A stretch of 20,395 bases of DNA from a virus. Each line of letters opens with the position of its first letter. Position 1 is the stretch's first letter. The position numbers were made by a program, and so were the translations under genes. The stretch lies in IMG/VR virus record IMGVR_UViG_3300027467_000131, positions 1 to 20,395 of that record. The stretch is one strand, 5' to 3'. The notes below the pieces were generated by a model. The model was not told the origin of the DNA, ran no database searches, and worked only from the letters and a program-made list of their open reading frames with translations. Shown piece by piece: positions 13,617 to 20,395 of this stretch.

Positions 13617-14677
13617 GTCAACTCCACGGTAGGATTCATAGACGCAAGGTTAGCTACAAGCCTGCTGTCCGTAGGGTTGAATTCTAGAGCTTTTTTGCAA
13701 AACTCGATAGCAGAATCTTTCAGTCCAAGGTTCCATGCAGCGATGCTGGCAAGGTCATATGGTTTCTCAGTCCATACTGATGGGTCCATCGTATACACCA
13801 ACTCTTTGTTTTTGATGTTCAGTGCAGACAAAGCAGCAGCGTAAGACTCAGCCCACATCGATCTGCGGTAGCACATCAGAGACAATTCAACCCATGGCTC
13901 ACGTGTTCCGGGGGCTTCGGCAACAGCAAGGCGTGCCCACTTCAGAGCTTCTTCTGTATGCCCCAGTTCGTCGTGTGATTTAGCCATGAGGCGCATAGCG
14001 TAGGAACGCTCGTTCTGCCAAGTGGCCTCAGGCATGTTCAGATATTTATCAAGGGCTGCAATGGCTTCTTGCCAGCGGTAGTAGAAGGTCAGCTCACGGG
14101 CATGATAAAACGCGTTACGTGGGCAACGTGGGTCTTCTGCCACAGCCAGTTCCAGCAGCGGCATGTACTGTCCACGAGATTTAGTATTGTCAGGATGGTG
14201 GCTGACTAACAGCATATCCGTGTGGGCGTAAACTTCCTTGGTACGGTTGTCAGCTCGGGGGTACTCATGAACTGGGTGGTGCCAGTGATAACCGGTGCGG
14301 TGATGAATCTTTTCGTAGAAAAAACTAATTCCACAACCCCAGTCGAATTTATAGCGTAGACGGGTTGTGTTATCTGTCCAAACACGTTCAATCTCTTCAC
14401 GCCAGCCGGGCTCCAAGACTTCGTCCAAGTCGAGCGAGATGCAGACATCATAGTCTCCGGGAATCAGGTTAAGGGCAGTGTCACGCGCCTTGTCGAAACG
14501 CCAAGGTCTAACGGATATGTCATACACCGTAGCACCCAAAGAGCGGGCAAGACCAGCGGTGTTATCTGTAGAACCTGTATCAGCAATAAGAATAAGGTCA
14601 GCATCTCTGGCAGATTCACAGAAGCGTGCTACAAATTGTTCTTCGTTTTTACTGATGGCGTATACGGCAATTTTCAT
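13613..14677 (-). CDS. Family 2-type glycosyltransferase with C-terminal TPR-like repeats, 354 aa
   Basis: Residues 1-120 form a GT-A fold: MKIAVYAISKNEEQFVARF at the nucleotide-binding start, IADTGSTDNT (31-40), and the metal-binding DLDE at 83-86 in SLDLDEVLEPGW. These are hallmarks of glycosyltransferase family 2, which transfers sugar from a nucleotide-sugar donor. HWHHPVHEYP (about 131-140) lies where acceptor residues are usually found. Residues about 175-345 are helical repeats of TPR type (AFYHARELTFYYRWQEAIAAL, EALKWARLAVAEAPGTREPW, SAIEFCKKALEFNPTDSRL). The GT2-plus-TPR form is common in bacteria and large phages. In a late operon it may modify virion proteins, host surface glycans or DNA; the sequence does not say which. 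TAAAGGA SD, with the preceding stop embedded in it. Confidence 0.9.
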   Translation of the reverse strand: MKIAVYAISKNEEQFVARFCESARDADLILIADTGSTDNTAGLARSLGATVYDISVRPWRFDKARDTALNLIPGDYDVCISLDLDEVLEPGWREEIERVWTDNTTRLRYKFDWGCGISFFYEKIHHRTGYHWHHPVHEYPRADNRTKEVYAHTDMLLVSHHPDNTKSRGQYMPLLELAVAEDPRCPRNAFYHARELTFYYRWQEAIAALDKYLNMPEATWQNERSYAMRLMAKSHDELGHTEEALKWARLAVAEAPGTREPWVELSLMCYRRSMWAESYAAALSALNIKNKELVYTMDPSVWTEKPYDLASIAAWNLGLKDSAIEFCKKALEFNPTDSRLVANLASMNPTVELT

Positions 14678-14686
14678 ATGTATCCT

Positions 14687-15196
14687 TTAAGAAAGTGGGT
14701 CGGTTGGCCACACCACTGTCTTTATATCAGAATACGTTTTAGTTATGTCGCGCAAGGCTTGGCGATATGCAAGTACAACCGCAAACTTCTCCGCTGACAT
14801 TGTGTTGGGGATACCCATAAGGTCTTCTTCATTTTTACGAATCAGCACCCAGTCAGTCATAGCCAACTTGATATTACGGGTTTCTACTAATGTCAGTTCC
14901 CGATGCGCAGGATGCTCGGCTTCATCTTGGATAGCCGCTGCTTCAATTTTGCTTAAATTTTCAGCAATCCACACCATTTCATGCAGGTCGGCCCCAGACT
15001 TTACTTGCCCATTGGTGTACTCAACTACATAAATATTTCGGTCCGGCTCGTATGCAAGAACACGAACATTTTCAGCATAGGGAAAACCCGCACCATACAT
15101 AAATGCGTTGGTGGAAGAAAAAACACGATCAACACTATTGATTCTGCAGCTTACTGCGTTGTTGTAAAAATCAACAGTAATGTAAGTATGTGCCAT
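14687..15196 (-). CDS. Tail-fibre assembly chaperone-like protein, 169 aa
   Basis: The N-terminal half is beta-rich (YITVDFYNNAVSCRINS, VRVLAYEPDRNIYVVEYTNG). The C-terminal half carries LAMTDWVLIRKNEEDL and AYRQALRDITKTY, and ends in VVWPTDPLS. A TDW followed by YRQALRDI and a closing WP is the signature I know from the phage tail assembly chaperone-like domain (Pfam Phage_tail_APC), whose members are usually encoded directly after fibre genes and help them fold or mature. That is its place here, after the collar-type fibre. SD AAAGG is 8 nt before the ATG, and the TAA of the fibre gene forms the start of that SD. Confidence 0.82.
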   Translation of the reverse strand: MAHTYITVDFYNNAVSCRINSVDRVFSSTNAFMYGAGFPYAENVRVLAYEPDRNIYVVEYTNGQVKSGADLHEMVWIAENLSKIEAAAIQDEAEHPAHRELTLVETRNIKLAMTDWVLIRKNEEDLMGIPNTMSAEKFAVVLAYRQALRDITKTYSDIKTVVWPTDPLS

Positions 15197-15207
15197 GATA
15201 AGTGCCT

Positions 15208-16332
15208 TTAAATGACCAATTGGATAAATGCAAGTTTAATGTTTGCAGGTACAGCGTCTGAAGTGACTGATCCGCCAGCAACAGCGTGTGTATGTGAAAA
15301 AGTTCCAGAACTGTGGTTTACATACATCTGAGTGTAATAACTGCTGCCACCCGAATAGTGTGCGTGTGCGTAGTTATCAGATGCTGCAGTTGGCCCAGTC
15401 GTCGTATACGTATTTGTCTCACTGGTTACTGTTCCGTGTGCAGTGGCTGAAGATGTAGCGTACCCAAGGAAATACCCTTGCATGTCAATCGTGCCATTAG
15501 CGCCGTTACAAACTTTCCAGTACGGTGGCAGTAAGGACAAGTTTCCGCAGTACATAACCACAGTAGCGCTTTTTGGTAACTGCCGCGATGCTGCGATCCA
15601 CAGTTTAAGAAGCTTGCCTTTTAGCGCGTTAATGGTTGCCGTTGCAGTGACAACATGTGTATGGCTAGACGGCGGATACGAAGTACCGTTGGATTGCAAA
15701 CTGGATGTCTGCGTAGACGTGTATTCGTTGTATGGGCTAAGGCTATGTGAGTGTGACCCAGAAGAATACAAAGCCGCTGTAAGCGTCATGGTGTGACTAG
15801 TTGCTGCGGTGTCTGCCACCGCGCTGCCACCCGCGATATAACGGTTAGATGTAGCCGCCAGTTTTTGAGTCCCACTGACCAAGTTTGTACCATTAATGTG
15901 GATGGTATTGGCTGGAAAGAACCTTTGCTCCGTGGCTGTACGAAGCATAGTTATGGTAGTTCCAACTGGTTTTAGCTCGGTACTCGCTGTACCGTTGGCC
16001 GTAATAGAGTGCGTATGCTCACCAGAAGACCTTCTTGAGCTTGTCGGTGAAGCTCCATATCCGCCAGCAACAAGAATGTCAGGGCCGTAGTGTGATCCTG
16101 CGGTAGATAAACTTGTGGCTGTGGCTGTTGAGCTTCCACTGGCAGCTGCTGTGGTGGCAATTTCTGCTTGAGTTGCCGTGCCTACAATAAATTTGTTGGC
16201 CGCGTCTGTGTAAATATCCCAGCCGTCTACCGCAGCAGAATAAGTGCCATTGTAAAAAATAACAGTATCAGCAGGGATTGCATAGACGTAAGGTGAAGTA
16301 AACCCGCCGAGTGAACTTTTGACGGACAGCAT
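15208..16332 (-). CDS. Tail collar-type fibre protein with five HxH motifs, 374 aa
   Basis: Residues 1-65 form an N-terminal domain (VYAIPADTVIFYNGTYSAA, GWDIYTDAANKFIVG). From about 75 on the protein is Ser/Thr/Gly/Ala-rich and beta-like, with His-x-His motifs at 106-108, 194-196, 224-226, 323-325 and 347-349. Residues 268-290 read LPPYWKVCNGANGTIDMQGY, matching the tail collar motif W-x-x-C-x-G-x-x-GT-x-D-M/L-x-G. The end (VPANIKLAFIQLVI) is also typical of collar domains. In T4 fibres, HxH sites from three chains bind iron along a needle-like trimer, so a metal-stabilised trimeric fibre that contacts the host is a fair inference. It has SD AAAGG 6 nt before the ATG and pairs with the chaperone-like gene that follows. 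Confidence 0.88.
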   Translation of the reverse strand: MLSVKSSLGGFTSPYVYAIPADTVIFYNGTYSAAVDGWDIYTDAANKFIVGTATQAEIATTAAASGSSTATATSLSTAGSHYGPDILVAGGYGASPTSSRRSSGEHTHSITANGTASTELKPVGTTITMLRTATEQRFFPANTIHINGTNLVSGTQKLAATSNRYIAGGSAVADTAATSHTMTLTAALYSSGSHSHSLSPYNEYTSTQTSSLQSNGTSYPPSSHTHVVTATATINALKGKLLKLWIAASRQLPKSATVVMYCGNLSLLPPYWKVCNGANGTIDMQGYFLGYATSSATAHGTVTSETNTYTTTGPTAASDNYAHAHYSGGSSYYTQMYVNHSSGTFSHTHAVAGGSVTSDAVPANIKLAFIQLVI

Positions 16333-16341
16333 GATTTACCT

Positions 16342-16824
16342 TTAAGCGTATTTGATCTGAGACACAAGAGCGGTGTACGTGGCAGCGGCTGTCTTAATTA
16401 AAGTCAAAGTGTAGATATCCAAAGCACTGGCGCTACCGCCTGTGATGGGCGAACCACCGGGATATTTAGGCGTAACAGTTACCGTGTCCACAGTAAACGC
16501 TGTGGGGTAGTAAGCCGTGGTGCTGTTGGTAACGATCAGAATCGCTGTGACAGACTGGCCGGTTTGCAGCAAAGAGTCCAGCGTTGTGCCACTGTTGCCT
16601 CGCACGTTCCACGTAAAGTTTGTCGTTGCGTTGCCGGTGTAGTACAGGATACCTTGCGTGAGTACATCGTACTGAAGCGTTGCCGCAGGCGCGGATGGGG
16701 ATACCGTTACAAACTCGAACGGCCCCTTGAGCGTTTTGCTGGTCAGCGTTTGATTGCCTGTCAGCGTTGCCAGCGTGGCTAGAAATGTAGCATCTACGTT
16801 TGGCTGAATGATTTGCGTTGTCAT
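16342..16824 (-). CDS. Phage virion protein of the QTLTxKTL type, 160 aa
   Basis: Residues 15-33 read LATLATLTGNQTLTSKTLK, a stretch I recall from many marine and freshwater phage structural proteins, followed by DVLTQGILYYTGNATTNF, RGNSGTTLDSLLQTGQS, an AYYPTAF segment and a TLTLIKTAA end. The whole is beta-rich and small-residue-rich, with no signal peptide. Relatives are, as I remember, annotated as virion structural or fibre-tip proteins; the molecular role is unknown. It sits between the giant LamG protein and the collar fibre, so an adsorption-apparatus role is likely. The SD is AAAGG 6 nt before the ATG and contains the stop of the LamG gene. Confidence 0.82.
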   Translation of the reverse strand: MTTQIIQPNVDATFLATLATLTGNQTLTSKTLKGPFEFVTVSPSAPAATLQYDVLTQGILYYTGNATTNFTWNVRGNSGTTLDSLLQTGQSVTAILIVTNSTTAYYPTAFTVDTVTVTPKYPGGSPITGGSASALDIYTLTLIKTAAATYTALVSQIKYA

Positions 16825-16833
16825 GCTGTACCT

Positions 16834-19800
16834 TTAGGAAGTAGGCAGTGGTGCTGTTGGCGGTGTGAACGTTGCGGTGTAACGAGCTTGGCTGTTAGTA
16901 ATACGCCAATCAGCCAAATACCCAGTGTAATATTCACTTGCATAACCGGGGGCTGCGCCAAACCAGCAATAACCGTCCGTAAACGTTTGTGTAGTAAGTG
17001 TCCAAGTGCCGCCGAGAACGCCGTTAATATAAATATTAAGTGCTGTGCCGTTACGAACAAATGCTACATGGTTCCATGCATTTAAATTCATTGCATTTGT
17101 TGTTGTAACTTTAAATGCACTTGCGCTGTAAATAAACACGTTGCCGCTTGCATTCAAACCTGTGTGGAATCCTGTAGATGATGCGGCTCCAGAACTGCAC
17201 CCCCACAAAGATTTATAGTTGGCAAACGCTGTTGGGTACAGCCACATTTCAGCCGTAAAGTTACCCGTGCCAAAAGCATTTTTTGTACTTAAAGGCGCGA
17301 TGATGTAGTCACCCGTACCGTCAAAATACATACTGCTGTACGTGTTCTTCTGGAATGGGTTAAACGATTTGACCGCAGTGTCGCCATTCCTTGTAATAGT
17401 GAACGCGTTTGTGCTGTTATCCACAAACGATTTAGATTGACAAGTTAAAAGCGATGTACCACTGACAGCGGTTAATGGTGCGGTGGGGGGTGTAAAGGCA
17501 GATGTATAAAGGGCTGTGCCTTTAATTGCACGAACATTAGAGATATAACCAGTAAAAGCCTCAGCACCTTGTCGTGCTGCAACACCAATAATGTTAGTAC
17601 TGTTGGTGTCCAACGAAGCAGAACTTGTTCCTGTTGCCTCAGACACTCCGTTTAAATATAAGGTAAACGCAGTCCCATTACGAACTAATGCAATGTGATA
17701 CCACTGATTGGGAACAAGCGTTGTTGTTCCTTGCATAAACACACCACTACTATTTAAATTGTACGCCCACAATTGCAATTTATTTAGAATTGAAGGTGCA
17801 CCGTTACTCCATTGAATTTCCCAAGCATTTGCACCATAAGTTAAATTGTTGCCTAAGAAATGCGTTGTTGAACCTTGTGCAGCAGTTCCATAAGCCCAGA
17901 ATTCAATTGTGAAATTACTTGTGCCAAATGACAAAGCAGAACTTGAGGGTGTTGTTAAATAATCACCAGTACCATCAAAATAATTACTGTAGTAAGACCC
18001 AGCGTATGGTGTCTCATAGGCAATCTTTGTGTCACCAACTGTTTCAAAGTCGGCTGTACGGCTGCTATCGGTTGCACCAGCTTTGTCCATGTTGAGCAGC
18101 AAGACTGTGTTTTGAACAGCTTGTACTGGTGCTACGGGTGGAGCGAATCCGCCGGTGTAGAGTGCTTGACCTTTGATGATACGGAAATCAGAAATGTATC
18201 CGGGCAAAAAGCTTGCTCCGGCTTGCGACGCCAAATACAACGTGCCTGTGTTGTAGTTTGTTGAATCAGTAACTGTTGCAATCAAAACACCGTTGATGTA
18301 GAACGTAAATGACGTTCCTTTTCTGGACATGCCAATATGCGCCCACTGTCCAACCATGGCTGTTGAAGCGACGTTGACAATTTGTGTTGCTCCAATCCAG
18401 ACACCAAACTTAACACCAGTAGAATCAAAAATAAAACAACGTAAAACAGACCCTGTTGATCCATATGCAAAAGCAGTAAAGTATGCTCCGCCTGTGGGGG
18501 CAGTAGGAATGTTCACCCAGAAATCAATCGTGAAATCACCTGCACCAGGTAATGCTGCAGAAGCGGCAAGGTTCAAAGTGTCACCAGTACCATCAAAGTA
18601 CGCTGAGCCACCATAAAGCGCAGGCGTGTAAGCGGTATTCGTTGTTGTGTTTGTAAAACCAAATGGGTTTTGTGTTCGTGCGCGTGCGTCACCAGTGGTT
18701 GTGATGGCGAAAGCGTTTGAGCTGTTATCTACGATTGTTGCTGATTGGCAAGTCAAGACACCTGTTCCAGACACTGCAGTCAATGGTGTTGTTGGCACAG
18801 TAAAGTTGGATGTGTAAACAGCAGTGCCTTTAACCAAACGCAAGTTGGAAATGTAACCTTGGTATGCAAGACTGCCGGTGGCTTGGTATGCACCGATACG
18901 CGTTACTGCCGCACTTGTTGCTTGCGTACCTACAGCAGCTGTAGAACCGGACTGTGTTCCGTTAATGAACAACTTCATGTTTGTGCCATCACTCACCAGA
19001 GCAAGGTGAGTCCACACGTTTAACGAAATTGGGTTTGTCGATACAATTAAGTTACCAACACCCGAACGGTCAATATAGACATAGTTGGTGCCAGTGATAT
19101 TGATCTGCAAAAAGTTTGCAGTGGCCTGCGAATAAACATAGTTGTTTACTGCAACAGTGGGGTATACCCACATCTCAAGTGTCCAAGAGCCGGTCTGACT
19201 GAACACCGTGTTGTTTGCCAAGTCTAAATAATCACCACTACCGTCAAAGTACGTGCTGTACGAAACGGGTGCCTGAATAACAGGACTGAATGGACTGAAA
19301 CGTTGAACGCTGACATCGCCGTTGCGTGTAATTGTAAACGCATTAGGACTATTATCTACAATTAATCCTGATTGGCAAGTCAATAATGATGTATTAGCCA
19401 CAGGTGTCAATGGTGTTGTGCTAGGAGTAAAGTTAGATGTATAAAAACCAGTGCCTTTAATAATTCGCACATTGCTCATGTAACCCGTCACATAAGTTGA
19501 GCCAGCAGAATCTTTAGCAATTGTAACTGCTGCAGCACTTCCATAGTTCTGATTTGTTGTGTATGTGGAACCTGATTGAGTTCCGTTTATGAAGAGTTTA
19601 GTATTACCAGAAACTTTTGAAACTGCATAATGATTCCACTGGTTCAAGACTATTGCATCACCAGTTATTGCTGCACCGTTCGGTGGAACAGAATAAAAAG
19701 TAACGTTGGTGCCAGAATAATAAACTAAAATACGGTTTGTTCCGTCAGTAATATCTACCCAATCTTGACGAGCATTTACAGTTGAATAAGCCCAAAACTC

Positions 19801-20395
19801 AATAGTGAAATCACCTGTGCCCATACCAAAAGCGGCATTTGAAGACACAGTTAAAGAATCACCAGTACCATCAAAGTAATTTGACCAGTTTGCACCGTAT
19901 GGGCTGAACGTGCCTTGGGTGGTATTACCAGCTTGGGTAATCAGTAAGTTACTACCGCTGTTGTCGACAAACTGTTTGTTCGCTGCAGGCTGATCTGTCT
20001 GACATGTCAGAAGCGTTGTTCCTGAGACGGCAGTTAATGGTGCTGTGGGCGGTGTGAATGCGGCGGTGTAGACTGCTGTGCCTTGCACGACTCGCATGTC
20101 GGAGACGTAGCCTGTGAAGTTGTTAATGCCAGACAAGCCTGCATAACCAATGTTTGCTGCACCGGGAGTGCTGAGGTTGTACATTGTGGTGCTAGTACCT
20201 GCCAATACACCATTGATATAAACCTTGTACGCAGCCCCATTACGTACGGCGACAATATGAACCCAAGCGTTCAAAGGCACCACGGCTGATGTGGTAATCA
20301 TCACCGTACCCCAAGTCAGGAATACAACGTTGCCGCTGGAGTTCAAACTTAGAATTACCTGAGTGTCGCCCGTTATAGTTGTGATGTTTCCAAAG
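16834..20395 (-). CDS. Giant tandem LamG/concanavalin-like adhesin, 5' end outside window (at least 1186 codons)
   Basis: The frame is open to the window edge; the first possible internal start (TTG 20346) lies inside a repeat and is not a real start. Residues below count from that TTG. The visible part is one partial plus five complete or near-complete jelly-roll modules of about 206-218 residues, each opening with YFDGTGDYL-type sequence (157, 367, 583, 789, 1007). Each continues through FTIEFWAY, a W-H-x-A-x-V-R-N-G-T strand, INGV and GYISNVRIIKG, and ends FTPPTAPLTAVSGT. Most are joined by a linker with LLTCQS, VDNS-x-NAFTITRNGD. These are LamG-like lectin folds that typically bind glycans or proteins. 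No signal peptide or catalytic motif is visible. Likely a virion-associated host- or surface-binding protein. The product stops exactly at a module end (PLPTS). Confidence 0.88.
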   Translation of the reverse strand, partial: FGNITTITGDTQVILSLNSSGNVVFLTWGTVMITTSAVVPLNAWVHIVAVRNGAAYKVYINGVLAGTSTTMYNLSTPGAANIGYAGLSGINNFTGYVSDMRVVQGTAVYTAAFTPPTAPLTAVSGTTLLTCQTDQPAANKQFVDNSGSNLLITQAGNTTQGTFSPYGANWSNYFDGTGDSLTVSSNAAFGMGTGDFTIEFWAYSTVNARQDWVDITDGTNRILVYYSGTNVTFYSVPPNGAAITGDAIVLNQWNHYAVSKVSGNTKLFINGTQSGSTYTTNQNYGSAAAVTIAKDSAGSTYVTGYMSNVRIIKGTGFYTSNFTPSTTPLTPVANTSLLTCQSGLIVDNSPNAFTITRNGDVSVQRFSPFSPVIQAPVSYSTYFDGSGDYLDLANNTVFSQTGSWTLEMWVYPTVAVNNYVYSQATANFLQINITGTNYVYIDRSGVGNLIVSTNPISLNVWTHLALVSDGTNMKLFINGTQSGSTAAVGTQATSAAVTRIGAYQATGSLAYQGYISNLRLVKGTAVYTSNFTVPTTPLTAVSGTGVLTCQSATIVDNSSNAFAITTTGDARARTQNPFGFTNTTTNTAYTPALYGGSAYFDGTGDTLNLAASAALPGAGDFTIDFWVNIPTAPTGGAYFTAFAYGSTGSVLRCFIFDSTGVKFGVWIGATQIVNVASTAMVGQWAHIGMSRKGTSFTFYINGVLIATVTDSTNYNTGTLYLASQAGASFLPGYISDFRIIKGQALYTGGFAPPVAPVQAVQNTVLLLNMDKAGATDSSRTADFETVGDTKIAYETPYAGSYYSNYFDGTGDYLTTPSSSALSFGTSNFTIEFWAYGTAAQGSTTHFLGNNLTYGANAWEIQWSNGAPSILNKLQLWAYNLNSSGVFMQGTTTLVPNQWYHIALVRNGTAFTLYLNGVSEATGTSSASLDTNSTNIIGVAARQGAEAFTGYISNVRAIKGTALYTSAFTPPTAPLTAVSGTSLLTCQSKSFVDNSTNAFTITRNGDTAVKSFNPFQKNTYSSMYFDGTGDYIIAPLSTKNAFGTGNFTAEMWLYPTAFANYKSLWGCSSGAASSTGFHTGLNASGNVFIYSASAFKVTTTNAMNLNAWNHVAFVRNGTALNIYINGVLGGTWTLTTQTFTDGYCWFGAAPGYASEYYTGYLADWRITNSQARYTATFTPPTAPLPTS
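16837..20395 (-). repeat. Six tandem LamG-like modules (first partial)
   Basis: Approximate module limits, going downstream: 20395-19879 (partial), 19878-19249, 19248-18601, 18600-17983, 17982-17329, and 17328-16837. The copies share protein motifs but differ clearly in DNA, so they are old or diversified duplications. The module at 18600-17983 has a different end: NTVLLLNMDKAG and SSRTADFETVGD replace the LLTCQS-VDNS-TRNGD linker. The last module lacks the linker altogether. Confidence 0.85.

Noticed and set aside
14687-20395. A diversity-generating retroelement acting on the fibre or LamG genes.
   Set aside because: No reverse transcriptase gene and no adenine-biased template/variable repeat pair is visible; the LamG copies differ in ordinary ways across their length.

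Overview
The window is about 20 kb of late genes from a tailed bacteriophage, or a prophage or metagenomic contig of one. Every gene I can support lies on the minus strand, so transcription runs from high to low coordinates; below, upstream and downstream are meant in that direction. A short-tailed (podovirus-like) virion is suggested by a beta-rich protein that looks like a P22 gp10/T7 gp12-type tail nozzle, followed by three large proteins in the usual place of the ejection (internal virion) proteins. An Rz/Rz1 spanin pair with a lipoprotein o-spanin implies a Gram-negative, double-membraned host. I see no integrase, reverse transcriptase, tRNA, CRISPR array or insertion sequence.

Layout in transcription order. 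(1) Adsorption genes, 20395-14687: a giant tandem-LamG protein (5' end outside the window), a 160-aa virion protein, a collar-type fibre with five HxH motifs, and a fibre-assembly chaperone-like protein. (2) Accessory and lysis genes, 14677-10626: a glycosyltransferase with helical repeats, a Dps-like helical protein, three small membrane proteins, a lipoprotein, a putative holin, Rz with nested Rz1, and a GH19 endolysin, closed by a small intrinsic terminator. (3) Tail and ejection genes, 10569-1: a small acidic-tailed protein, the nozzle-like protein, an FnIII fibre with its own chaperone-like protein, a helical DDxxD protein, a protein ending in an S74-type intramolecular chaperone, a 512-aa putative internal protein, and a very large ORF of at least 1133 codons that runs off the window.

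The most unusual signal is overprinting. Besides the classical Rz/Rz1 pair, the giant ORF carries two further small genes in its +1 frame, at 1330-1572 (80 aa) and 304-459 (51 aa). Each has a strong Shine-Dalgarno exactly 6 nt before ATG, the same geometry as Rz1. The 51-aa product matches a small phage protein family I recognise (N-terminus MPFKSKAQ). In both intervals the giant protein itself is low-complexity, as if the small genes were the constrained layer. A third candidate (73-246) is weaker.

Gene junctions also follow a module pattern: stop codons fused into the SD (TAAAGG) in the adsorption genes, ATGA overlaps in the lysis genes and TAATG overlaps in the tail genes. All assignments come from reading the sequence and from memory of the families; no database search was run.
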